From positions 1-7,055 of the forward strand of contig CAJXTM010000182.1 in NCBI GenBank assembly GCA_913061385.1: a DNA stretch of 7,055 nt, in the 5' to 3' direction. The notes under the pieces are model-generated. The model made no database searches. It saw only the letters and a program-made list of their open reading frames with translations, and had not been told where the DNA came from. A program made the position numbers and the translations under genes. Shown one piece after another: positions 1 to 5,821 of this stretch; the stretch's first letter is position 1, and every line of letters starts with the position of its first letter. Source of the DNA: an uncultured Rhodopirellula sp. (GTDB taxonomy: Bacteria > Planctomycetota > Planctomycetia > Pirellulales > Pirellulaceae).

Positions 1-34
1 GTCTCGTGGGCTCGGAGATGTGTATAAGAGACAG
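1..34 (+). other. Nextera transposase adapter (Read 2 type), not genomic
   Basis: The first 34 bases match the Illumina Nextera Read 2 transposase adapter as I remember it. Positions 16-34 are the 19-bp Tn5 mosaic end AGATGTGTATAAGAGACAG. This is library sequence left on the contig, so genomic sequence starts at 35. Any reading frame that begins inside it is artificial, for example the plus-strand frame 20-217. Confidence 0.97.
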
Positions 35-175
35 CAGAGGCTCTGCGTCGATGGCAAGCAGCCGTTCGGCAAGCAGCTGTTCGGTGAATCGCTCCAGGTG
101 TCTCGCTGGTTCGGGCTGCCGTTGCGAATTCCGGGTTCGTCTCACGGCAAAGAGGGTTTTGGCCGACTTCTTCAT
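35..175 (-). CDS. Partial CDS, N-terminal 47 codons of an unrecognised protein
   Basis: The minus strand is open from an ATG at 173-175 up to the adapter boundary at 35, giving 47 codons of a protein whose remainder is missing. An in-frame TGA lies directly before the ATG (176-178), so no longer start is possible. The start is basic (MKKSAKTLFAVRRTR) and is followed by a probable amphipathic helix around residues 27-44. Within it a 15-bp tandem duplication (53-67 and 68-82, 14 of 15 bases identical) encodes EQLLA then ERLLA. The frame lies 73 bp downstream of the coaD stop on the same strand and may be co-transcribed with it. No clear Shine-Dalgarno site is visible. I do not recognise the family, and no function is proposed. 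The stop-free frame and plausible composition favour a real gene, but 47 codons is short evidence. Confidence 0.5.
53..82. repeat. 15-bp tandem duplication inside the partial left-end CDS
   Basis: Two adjacent 15-bp copies, GGCAAGCAGCCGTTC (53-67) and GGCAAGCAGCTGTTC (68-82), differ at one base. The length is a multiple of three and the copies lie in phase with the minus-strand frame, adding one five-residue Glu-x-Leu-Leu-Ala unit. Confidence 0.8.
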
Positions 176-248
176 TCAATGCTAGCGAAATCGTCTCGGT
201 TCCACGCCTCATTGTGAACGAGGGGCGGGCTAAAAAAATCTCCAGTAT

Positions 249-752
249 TCAGCCCTGAGACCGAAGGTGTTCTCGCAGTGGCTGAATGATTTCCTGTGGT
301 ACAAACTTTGCCAACTGCTCGTTGTCATCACTGAGGGCTGCAATTTGTTTCAGCAGCGAGCTGCTGATATGAGCGTATCGCTCCGCAGCCATCAGAAACA
401 CGGTTTCGATATCCGGTGCGAGTTGATGGTTCGCCATCATCATCGTGAATTCGCCCGCGATATCAGTCAGGGGCCTGATTCCTCGGACCATCACTGTGGA
501 TCCCAGACTTCTGACAAAGTCAACGGCTAGACCATCAAACACTTGCACACGAACATTCGGCAGCCCACCGGTCACACTGCGGACCAGCTCAACCCGGTGA
601 TCTGGATCAAACAGTGAGCGTTTGTCCGCGTTACTTCCAACACCAATCACCAATTCATCAAACAGGGGAGCTGCTCGCTGGATGATGTGCAAATGTCCAA
701 GCGTGACAGGATCAAATGAGCCTGTGTAGACAGCAGTTCTTGAATTGGTCAT
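249..752 (-). CDS. coaD: Phosphopantetheine adenylyltransferase CoaD
   Basis: This cytoplasmic enzyme transfers AMP from ATP to 4'-phosphopantetheine, giving dephospho-CoA and pyrophosphate, the penultimate step of CoA synthesis (EC 2.7.7.3). At 167 residues it has the usual bacterial length and is a single nucleotidyltransferase-fold domain. Visible signatures are the N-terminal YTGSFDPVTLGH (9-20), with the TxGH nucleotide-binding motif ending at His20; Lys44 in NADKRSLF; VRGIRPLTD (89-97), with the substrate-binding arginines of the family; and ISSSLLKQIA (129-138), matching the C-terminal ISSSxVKE-like ATP-binding motif. These align by eye with E. coli CoaD along the whole length. The ATG at 752 places the motif at the normal distance from the N-terminus, although no good Shine-Dalgarno site precedes it. 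The gene follows the aminotransferase-fold gene on the same strand after 149 bp, so a shared transcript is possible but not shown. Confidence 0.97.
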   Translation of the reverse strand: MTNSRTAVYTGSFDPVTLGHLHIIQRAAPLFDELVIGVGSNADKRSLFDPDHRVELVRSVTGGLPNVRVQVFDGLAVDFVRSLGSTVMVRGIRPLTDIAGEFTMMMANHQLAPDIETVFLMAAERYAHISSSLLKQIAALSDDNEQLAKFVPQEIIQPLREHLRSQG

Positions 753-901
753 CAGTAGGCTTGTTTGTCAGTGATGGGATGGGTTCAGAAATGCTTGGGC
801 AGGTACTTTGGTGACTTGTGATCGTGATTGGCGGACAGATGAATCTGCAGTGGACCAGATGCTGGGGAGGTCACGAGAGAGGTTCAAAACCGAGATGCAC
901 G

Positions 902-2056
902 TCAACGAGACTGGTTATCTGAGGTTTTTTGCTGTCCGTTTCTACTCATCGAACGAACGACTTCGACGAGTCGTTCGAGGTCATGCTCGTCATTGTAGGC
1001 ATGAATTGCGGCTCTGACCCCGCCATCACGGCACGATAAAACAACCTTTTGTCGCATCGCTTCTTTCCTGATTGCGGCAGCTTCGAGTCCTGGAACCTCA
1101 AAGGTCACGATTCCGCTGCGGTGTTGCGCCGAGTCAGGGTATCGAGTGACGGCACCGGCAGCGATCAGTTGCTGGTCAAGGGATGCCGCCATGGTGCAGA
1201 TTCGATCAGCAATCGCATCTGAGCCCAGTTCGTCTCGGATGTCGAGGATCAGCTGCAGGCTCGCAGAGAGGGCTGCGGCCCCCATCATGTTGGCTGAACC
1301 AGCTTCGAAACGGGCTGCTGAATCTCTCAGGTCCAGGGCTGGTTGCGCGTAATTGAACGAGTTTTTCACGCTGCCCCAGCCGACGTTCAGGCAACGCAGT
1401 TTGTCCAGATGACGTTTGGCGATCATGGCAACACCTGCTCCCTCAGGCCCAAGCAGCCACTTATGTCCATCAGCAGCCAAAAAATCGACGGGGATTTTTG
1501 CCAGATCGAGAGGATAGATTCCAAGCCCCTGAATTGCGTCGAGAAATACTAGAACTCCCCGCTGATGGGCCTGTTCCACCAGTTTTGCCAGGTCAATTCG
1601 AAAGCCGCTTGCGTAGCCAATCCAGCTGACCGAGATGATTCGGGTTGTGTCGTCCACCTGCGACATCAGTGAATCGACCGTCACTTTGCCGTTTTCACGG
1701 GCGGCAATCCGCACGTTCACACCTTTGGATTGTTGGTTTTGCCAAGGAAATAAATTGCTGGGAAATTCTCCCTCAGGAAGGACGACGCTATCGCCCTTTT
1801 TCCAAGGCCATCCCTCGGCGACAAGGTTGATGCCCGTCGTTGTATTGGGAATCAGGCAGATCTCATCGCCACCGCAATTCAGCAATTCGGCGAACTGTTT
1901 CCTCAGATGTTCGACTTTCGCGGCCCATTCAGGCCAAACGGTATCACCCTGTTCAGCTGCCTGAGCTGCAAAATGCGTAATCGCCGCCGCAGCCGGTTTT
2001 GATAGGGGACCGACGGCTGCATGGTCGAAATATGCCCACTCTGGGGCAATGGGCAT
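902..2056 (-). CDS. Aminotransferase class V-fold PLP-dependent enzyme (cysteine desulfurase-like)
   Basis: This 384-residue cytoplasmic fold-type I PLP enzyme belongs to the class V group that includes cysteine desulfurases, isopenicillin N epimerase and kynureninase-like proteins. Visible features are YFDHAAVGPLS (9-19) at the substrate-site N-terminus; TTTGIN (72-77), the phosphate-binding segment; FLDAIQGLG (171-179), with Asp173 expected to contact the pyridine nitrogen; DGHKWLLGPEGAG (196-208), with Lys199 as the expected Schiff-base lysine; RFEAGSANM (249-257); and a C-terminal GGVRAAIHAYND (345-356). Cysteine desulfurases of the SufS type carry a catalytic Cys in an RTGHHC-like loop. 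Here the region is short, and the only nearby cysteine is Cys342 in LSCRDGG, so sulfur-transfer activity is doubtful and the substrate is unknown. No suf or isc partner gene is present in the window. The start at 2056 puts the first motif at residue 9, as is common in this group, and I see no in-frame ATG, GTG or TTG just upstream. Confidence 0.9.
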   Translation of the reverse strand: MPIAPEWAYFDHAAVGPLSKPAAAAITHFAAQAAEQGDTVWPEWAAKVEHLRKQFAELLNCGGDEICLIPNTTTGINLVAEGWPWKKGDSVVLPEGEFPSNLFPWQNQQSKGVNVRIAARENGKVTVDSLMSQVDDTTRIISVSWIGYASGFRIDLAKLVEQAHQRGVLVFLDAIQGLGIYPLDLAKIPVDFLAADGHKWLLGPEGAGVAMIAKRHLDKLRCLNVGWGSVKNSFNYAQPALDLRDSAARFEAGSANMMGAAALSASLQLILDIRDELGSDAIADRICTMAASLDQQLIAAGAVTRYPDSAQHRSGIVTFEVPGLEAAAIRKEAMRQKVVLSCRDGGVRAAIHAYNDEHDLERLVEVVRSMSRNGQQKTSDNQSR

Positions 2057-2185
2057 GCGGGCACGCCACCATCCCCAAGGCGAATCAGAAATTTTTATTG
2101 AGATGAGAGTTCCCCCCTACCGGCAATTCATGGGCTAGAATCAGTTATCAATTGCAGTTAATCTGCGAGTGAGACCACGTATTTC

Positions 2186-2198
2186 TCGATTTTATCGA
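2186..2198. repeat. Small perfect hairpin in the divergent intergenic region
   Basis: TCGAT and ATCGA pair across a TTT loop. In addition CGTATTTC (2178-2185) is the exact reverse complement of GAAATACG (2254-2261), which overlaps the proposed -35 element. Both lie between the divergent aminotransferase-fold gene and the small membrane-protein gene. They could be part of an operator, but stems this short also arise by chance. Confidence 0.25.
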
Positions 2199-2249
2199 TA
2201 CAGTCGGTTCGCCGTCTCGCTTTGCTTAATTTAGCTGCCAGACATAGGC

Positions 2250-2279
2250 TTGGGAAATACGGCTACCAGTAACTATACT
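2250..2279 (+). promoter_or_regulatory. Candidate sigma-70-type promoter for the small membrane protein
   Basis: TTGGGA (2250-2255) and TATACT (2274-2279) are separated by 18 bp and match the -35 and -10 consensus at 4 of 6 and 5 of 6 positions. Transcription would start near 2286, giving a leader of about 60 nt before the ATG at 2345. It is the best promoter-like match I saw in the 288-bp divergent gap; no comparably good one was seen for the minus-strand gene. Confidence 0.45.
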
Positions 2280-2334
2280 TTGATGCACAACGTGTTTACT
2301 TCTGTGACTACTCTTCCTTTCATGTCCAATCGGC

Positions 2335-2338
2335 GAGG
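2335..2338 (+). promoter_or_regulatory. Shine-Dalgarno site that fixes the start at 2345
   Basis: GAGG lies 6 nt before the ATG at 2345 but directly abuts the in-frame TTG at 2339. The spacing therefore supports the ATG and argues against the TTG. Confidence 0.6.
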
Positions 2339-2344
2339 TTGTTA

Positions 2345-2548
2345 ATGCCCAAGGCGCTTTGCCTTATCAGCCTTGTAGCGTCGATTCTGGTCGTCGTTCT
2401 GTTCCTCGCCGATATGGCGATGGGACTCCTTGGCATGCAAGATTTGGCTCCATTACGGTCAGCGAGTACGCTGATGGACCTCGTGTTCATCGTTGCAGGT
2501 GTCGTGTTGATTGTCATGAGTTGGATAACGTACCGAGAACAACGCTAG
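2345..2548 (+). CDS. Small two-helix membrane protein, uncharacterised
   Basis: This 67-residue protein appears to be mostly membrane-embedded. Helix one spans roughly residues 4-28 (ALCLISLVASILVVVLFLAD, then a short MAMG stretch). A loop of about 15 residues (MQDLAPLRSASTLMD) follows, then helix two at about 45-60 (DLVFIVAGVVLIVMSWI), and the protein ends in a short charged tail, TYREQR. There is no cleavable signal peptide and no catalytic motif. It has a good Shine-Dalgarno site and a promoter-like sequence upstream, and it is transcribed divergently from the aminotransferase-fold gene. I recall similar small proteins ending in a WxTYREQR-like tail in planctomycetes, but this is memory and unverified. 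No function is proposed. A chance frame is unlikely given the two clean hydrophobic segments, the ribosome binding site and the polar terminus. Confidence 0.72.
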   Translation: MPKALCLISLVASILVVVLFLADMAMGLLGMQDLAPLRSASTLMDLVFIVAGVVLIVMSWITYREQR

Positions 2549-2603
2549 CTGATCAGAGGGATGACGACCCCGTCGCTCCCGGACCAACTCGAATCACTCC
2601 TTT

Positions 2604-2627
2604 GTGCCAGATGTCGCAATCTGGTAC
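2604..2627 (+). terminator. Strong hairpin 3' of the small membrane-protein gene
   Basis: GTGCCAGAT (2604-2612) and ATCTGGTAC (2619-2627) pair over nine positions, one of them a G-T wobble, around the six-base loop GTCGCA. The hairpin begins 55 nt after the stop of the 67-residue protein. No T-tract follows on either strand, so it is not a textbook intrinsic terminator. It could be a 3'-end-stabilising stem, a weak terminator or a protein site. Confidence 0.35.
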
Positions 2628-2793
2628 CTCGTGGCGCTGGTTCCGTCAGTACGGCTACAGCGACCTTCTGAAGATCTGAAACTGTGGCGTCAATTCACTG
2701 ATGCCAGCTTCCAAGGCTCTGCTTGCTCCATTCAAGGCCCAAGCCCGTGGTACGTTCTTTGCACCATTGATGCTGACACTTGATCGCCAACAT

Positions 2794-2857
2794 GCGGTGC
2801 TGTGCCTGACCGGTGCTATGCCTGACCGGTGCTATGCCTGACCGGTGCTATGCCTGA
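2794..2857. repeat. 16-bp tandem repeat, three perfect copies plus partial flanking copies
   Basis: The unit GCCTGACCGGTGCTAT occurs without mismatch at 2804-2819, 2820-2835 and 2836-2851, followed by a partial GCCTGA at 2852-2857. A degenerate half copy precedes it (GCGGTGCTGT, 2794-2803, two differences from the unit's end). Each unit contains the palindrome ACCGGT. The 16-bp period does not keep a reading frame, so the array is noncoding. It ends about 88 bp before the start of the propeller gene and is directly followed by TATCAT (2858-2863), which resembles a -10 element but has no good -35. It could be slippage-prone sequence or a cluster of binding sites. Confidence 0.85.
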
Positions 2858-2932
2858 TATCATGGTGAGACCGCAAAGTTGCGAATGTGTGATGTCATGT
2901 TCGCTGGCAAATCTGCTTGTTGTTACTGAATC

Positions 2933-2937
2933 AGGAG
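2933..2937 (+). promoter_or_regulatory. Shine-Dalgarno site that decides the start of the propeller gene
   Basis: AGGAG lies 7 nt before the ATG at 2945 and 4 nt before the in-frame GTG at 2942. The normal spacing favours the ATG; the two choices differ by one residue. Confidence 0.7.
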
Positions 2938-2944
2938 TGTTGTG

Positions 2945-4264
2945 ATGTCATTGTCCCGCCGCCAGTTTCATCGAACGACTTGTGCCACTGCGTTGGCCGG
3001 CATGGCTTGGCCAGTTCATCAGCGAGCGTGGGCAGATGAGGCAAGCACCGGCCCGCTGGAAACGTTCGTCCCCACGCGGGCGATTACCCGAGGCCCTGCC
3101 AATCACTGGTTTGGCTACTACGACAAGCGTGAGTTTGATCCGACCGGGCGTTACGTGTTGGCGAACGAGACGTCTTTTGAGGGCCGCCCGCCCACGGGGG
3201 ATGATTCAATCAAAGTCGGCTACGTCGACACGCAGAAGGCAGACGAGTGGTGCCCGCTGGGTACCAGTCGGGCATGGGGGTGGCAACAGGGCTGTATGTT
3301 GCAGTGGGTGGGTGACCAAGGCGATCAGGTTCTTTGGAATGACCGTGAAGGGGATCGTTTTGTCTGTCGCATACGGTCAATGTCGGCCGGTACGGTACGC
3401 ACTCTCTCACGCCCCATTTATACGATTTCGCCCAACGGAAAATATGGTTTATCCGTCGACTTCCGCAGAATTGACAATCTTAGACCGGGCTATGGCTATG
3501 ACGGTTTGGCTGATCCCTACGTGACTGAGCGCGCGCCAACCCAATCAGGTATTTGGCGAGTCAACCTCGCTACGGGAGAAGAACGCTTGATCATGTCGCT
3601 TGCTGAGGCGGCTGCGATTCCGTGGCCCGGTGGCGATCGCTATTCAGATGCATGGCATTACTTCAATCATCTGCTGATCAATCCTTCAGGAACACGGTTC
3701 ACCGTGTTGCATCGTTACCGCCCCGTATTTGATCCAGAGACGCGGAGTTTTAGTGGGGTCGCAAATAATGGCTTCATTACCCGCATGATCACTGCCAACC
3801 TGGATGGTTCGCAACGCTATGTTTTGGACCCCAGCGGTCGTACCTCACATTTCATCTGGAAAAATGATGATGAGATTACGATGTGGACCCGGCCCAAGGG
3901 GGCCGGTTCAGGGTTTTACACATTCAAAGATCGAACTCGAAAAATCGTTGCGATTGGGCACGATAAGATGCCAACGAATGGGCACAACACTTACTTGCCG
4001 CATCCTTATCTAGACTGGATTCTGAACGATACCTATCCGGATCGAAAAACATCACGGCAGACCGTTTTTCTGTATCACGTGCCCAGCGATCGACGGTTCG
4101 ACTTAGGGCATTTTCCATCATCGAAGGCTTATCGCGGAGAGTGGCGATGTGATACTCACCCTCGCTCCAGCGATGATGGAACGAAGATTGCAATCGACAG
4201 CCCGCATGATCACGGCCGTCAGGTTCATTTGATGGATGTTCGAAGTATTCTGGATTCCATTTGA
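2945..4264 (+). CDS. Tat-signal beta-propeller protein, oligogalacturonate lyase-like
   Basis: This is a 439-residue exported protein. The N-terminus has the twin-arginine motif SRRQF (4-8), a modest hydrophobic stretch (about 12-22) and a likely cleavage site after AWA (28-30), so it is predicted to be folded and then exported by Tat. The body shows spaced propeller-blade repeats with a D/SPxGxx-like turn and a following strand: DPTGRYVL (65-72), SPNGKYGL (162-169), NPSGTRFTVLHR (246-257), then 352-366 with DWILNDTYPD, and DDGTKIAIDS (410-419). NHWFGYYDK (53-61), the HYFNH pair (His238, His242), His256, THP with His405, and the terminal HDHGRQVHLMD (421-431) resemble the seven-bladed oligogalacturonate lyase (PL22) and TolB-like families. 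In PL22 lyases, metal-binding histidines cleave unsaturated oligogalacturonides. Whether the equivalent ligands are complete here cannot be judged by eye, and no pectin-degradation gene is nearby. It converges with the amidohydrolase gene after 43 bp. A substrate in pectin or another acidic glycan is a guess. Confidence 0.85.
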   Translation: MSLSRRQFHRTTCATALAGMAWPVHQRAWADEASTGPLETFVPTRAITRGPANHWFGYYDKREFDPTGRYVLANETSFEGRPPTGDDSIKVGYVDTQKADEWCPLGTSRAWGWQQGCMLQWVGDQGDQVLWNDREGDRFVCRIRSMSAGTVRTLSRPIYTISPNGKYGLSVDFRRIDNLRPGYGYDGLADPYVTERAPTQSGIWRVNLATGEERLIMSLAEAAAIPWPGGDRYSDAWHYFNHLLINPSGTRFTVLHRYRPVFDPETRSFSGVANNGFITRMITANLDGSQRYVLDPSGRTSHFIWKNDDEITMWTRPKGAGSGFYTFKDRTRKIVAIGHDKMPTNGHNTYLPHPYLDWILNDTYPDRKTSRQTVFLYHVPSDRRFDLGHFPSSKAYRGEWRCDTHPRSSDDGTKIAIDSPHDHGRQVHLMDVRSILDSI

Positions 4265-4267
4265 CAA

Positions 4268-4300
4268 GCCATTCTGATGGCCGCCGTTTGCATGATCATG
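4268..4300. terminator. Weak symmetric elements between two convergent genes
   Basis: The 43-bp gap between the two convergent stops contains a five-base stem, GCCAT/ATGGC with loop TCTG (4268-4281), and a 10-bp palindrome, CATGATCATG (4291-4300). Neither has a T-tract. A bidirectional stop signal would be expected here, but the evidence is thin. Confidence 0.2.
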
Positions 4301-4307
4301 GCTGGAT

Positions 4308-5678
4308 TCACGGTGATGGTTTCTTCAGGAGGTCCAATGCAGCACCGGTCATGGTTAGAACCCCGGTGGTGAGGGTTGGCTCAACGTCGGGGTAGTATTG
4401 GCTGCTGTGCAGGGAGGGTGCTGGAACGCCAAGGGCTTTGAAGCGATCCAAACGTGATTGATGAACGCTGCCCAGTCGGTACATTAGGATTGGGATACCC
4501 TCGCGACCATAGCGGCTAAAGTCTTCGCCGCCCATCGAAGGCTCATCCACTGAAACCTTATCTGTTCCAAGCGTCGATTCGAATACTTGCTTGAGACGCG
4601 CCGTCAGGTCATCGTCATTGCGTAGTGAGGGCGTGCCTTCGCTGATGTTGATCTCTGGCGGAGGAGCGTCAAAGCTCATCGCCACGGCTTTTGCTTTGCG
4701 TTGTATCGCGCTGAGAACCTGTTGGCGAACAGCCTCGCTGTAGCTTCGCACGGTTAATTGCAACTCACATTCGTTTCCAATAATGTTGTGCTTGGTGCCT
4801 CCGTGAATTGAGCCGACGGTCACCACGGCAGGTTCGATTGGTTTGACCTCACGACTGACGATAGTTTGCAGGGCCATTACCAATTGTGCTGCTTGCACGA
4901 TCGGATCAATCGTGGTGTGAGGTGCTGAGCCGTGTCCGCCGCGGCCCTTCATGCGAATGTCAACACTGTCGACGTTAGCCAACGCGTAGCCGGGTAGCAC
5001 ACCCACGGCACCTGTCGGTTTATCACCACTGACATGCAGGGCCAGCGCAAAGTCAGGTTTCGGGAAACGTTTGAATAAACCGTCTGTTAGCATCGCTTTG
5101 GCACCCGCACCGCGTTCTTCCGCTGGTTGCCCAATGACCATGAGAGTGCCTGACCATTGGTCGCGATGTTCTGCCAGATAACGGGCTGTTGCAACCAGAT
5201 TCGTCATGTGGATGTCGTGCCCACAAGCATGCATGACGCCAGTGGTTGCACCGCCGGGTAACTCGATTTTTACATCAGAAGCATACGGAAGTTGCGTCTG
5301 TTCCATCACTGGCAAGGCGTCCAAGTCACACCTCAGCATGACCGTTGGGCCAGGACCGTTTTCGATGATTCCAACAATACCGTTTCCCCCGACTCCGGTT
5401 GTCACCTCAAACCCGCTTTTCTGCCATTGGTCGGCAATGTATTTTGCGGTTTCCTGTTCCTGAAATGACACTTCAGGGTGGGTGTGAAGCCACTGATAGG
5501 TTTTTACCAAGCTGGGTAACTGTTGTTCTATCCAAGCTTGTCGTTCTGAAATCTCGTGTGACGATGCCGGTGGGGCAGCGAAAGCCGATGAAAATGAGAT
5601 CAACAGGCAAATGGTGGCGATCAAGCGTTTCACTGGGCAAGCCTTTTTCGTGAGCAGAAACTGGTGAGGCTTGAGCAT
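4308..5678 (-). CDS. Secreted M20-family amidohydrolase (metal-dependent, IAA-amino acid hydrolase/carboxypeptidase type)
   Basis: This predicted exported hydrolase belongs to the M20D group, which cleaves N-acyl or N-carboxyl amide bonds such as N-acyl amino acids. Using the ATG at 5678, it has 456 residues. Visible motifs are LHTHPE (64-69); RCDLDALPV (116-124), with Asp118 and Asp120; HACGHD (150-155), with Cys152 and His154; GQPAEE (183-188), with Glu187 and Glu188; ALHV, with His215; the dimerisation-domain GRGGHGSAPH (245-254); MGGEDF (382-387); and a C-terminal LHSSQYYPD, with His424. The metal-site set looks complete. The start is uncertain. The frame stays open to an ATG at 5807, which would leave only 14 bp to the divergent arsC start and add 43 residues that do not look like a signal. 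A GTG at 5633 has AAGG 8 nt upstream and gives a compact signal, KRLIATICLLISFSSAFA, cleaved after AFA. The substrate is unknown. Confidence 0.9.
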   Translation of the reverse strand: MLKPHQFLLTKKACPVKRLIATICLLISFSSAFAAPPASSHEISERQAWIEQQLPSLVKTYQWLHTHPEVSFQEQETAKYIADQWQKSGFEVTTGVGGNGIVGIIENGPGPTVMLRCDLDALPVMEQTQLPYASDVKIELPGGATTGVMHACGHDIHMTNLVATARYLAEHRDQWSGTLMVIGQPAEERGAGAKAMLTDGLFKRFPKPDFALALHVSGDKPTGAVGVLPGYALANVDSVDIRMKGRGGHGSAPHTTIDPIVQAAQLVMALQTIVSREVKPIEPAVVTVGSIHGGTKHNIIGNECELQLTVRSYSEAVRQQVLSAIQRKAKAVAMSFDAPPPEINISEGTPSLRNDDDLTARLKQVFESTLGTDKVSVDEPSMGGEDFSRYGREGIPILMYRLGSVHQSRLDRFKALGVPAPSLHSSQYYPDVEPTLTTGVLTMTGAALDLLKKPSP

Positions 5679-5741
5679 TGTAAACCGAAACTGCTTTTCT
5701 GCGGGGCTTGGCCCTGCCTTATGTGCGAGGGGAGTTTGTGT

Positions 5742-5780
5742 TGGTATAAATCCCGGGATGGCCGCATCGATCAAATGCGG
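5742..5780 (+). promoter_or_regulatory. Candidate arsC promoter region with palindrome and inverted repeat
   Basis: An extended -10-like TGGTATAAA (5742-5750) lacks a good -35. It is followed by a perfect 10-bp palindrome, ATCCCGGGAT (5750-5759), and an inverted repeat, CCGCAT-N7-ATGCGG (5762-5767 and 5775-5780). The repeat lies 41 bp upstream of the arsC ATG, between arsC and the divergent amidohydrolase gene. The arrangement would suit a repressor operator or a leader hairpin. No ArsR-family gene is visible in the window, so a regulator cannot be named. Confidence 0.35.
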
Positions 5781-5821
5781 TATTTCGAACCCAAACCACT
5801 GGTCCACAAGGTGATCTTTCT

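Larger units (their letters stand above)
2549..2944. other. Noncoding 396-bp stretch with hairpin and tandem repeat
   Basis: I see no convincing gene here on either strand. The stretch holds a strong inverted repeat at 2604-2627, a 16-bp tandem repeat at 2794-2857 and the ribosome binding site of the next gene at 2933-2937. A 36-codon plus frame at 2561-2671 has a CARC motif, but its purine-rich AGAGGG directly abuts the ATG and it ends quickly, so it is not called. Confidence 0.6.

Noticed and set aside
20..217. Plus-strand open frame of 65 codons at the left end
   Set aside because: It begins inside the Nextera adapter and lies antisense to a better minus-strand frame (35-175).
2057..2344. 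tRNA, small RNA or riboswitch in the divergent gap
   Set aside because: No cloverleaf or known riboswitch core could be made out, only short stems.
2561..2671. 36-codon plus-strand frame with a CARC motif
   Set aside because: The purine-rich AGAGGG directly abuts the ATG, the frame is very short, and it overlaps the strong hairpin at 2604-2627. It cannot be supported without conservation data.
2359..2679. 106-codon plus-strand frame overlapping the small membrane-protein gene
   Set aside because: It is arginine- and proline-rich in the way of out-of-frame translation, and the overlapping frame with a Shine-Dalgarno site and two hydrophobic helices explains the region better.
2794..2857. Tandem repeat as a CRISPR array
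   Set aside because: The 16-bp units are directly adjacent with no unique spacers, the unit is too short, and no cas gene is present.
2982..3524. 180-codon plus-strand frame inside the propeller gene
   Set aside because: It is a shifted-frame shadow of a clear Tat-signal protein and has an Arg/Pro-rich composition without motifs.
5679..5807. 43-residue N-terminal extension of the amidohydrolase
   Set aside because: It would bury the signal peptide, has no signal-like character and would overlap the promoter elements of the divergent arsC gene.
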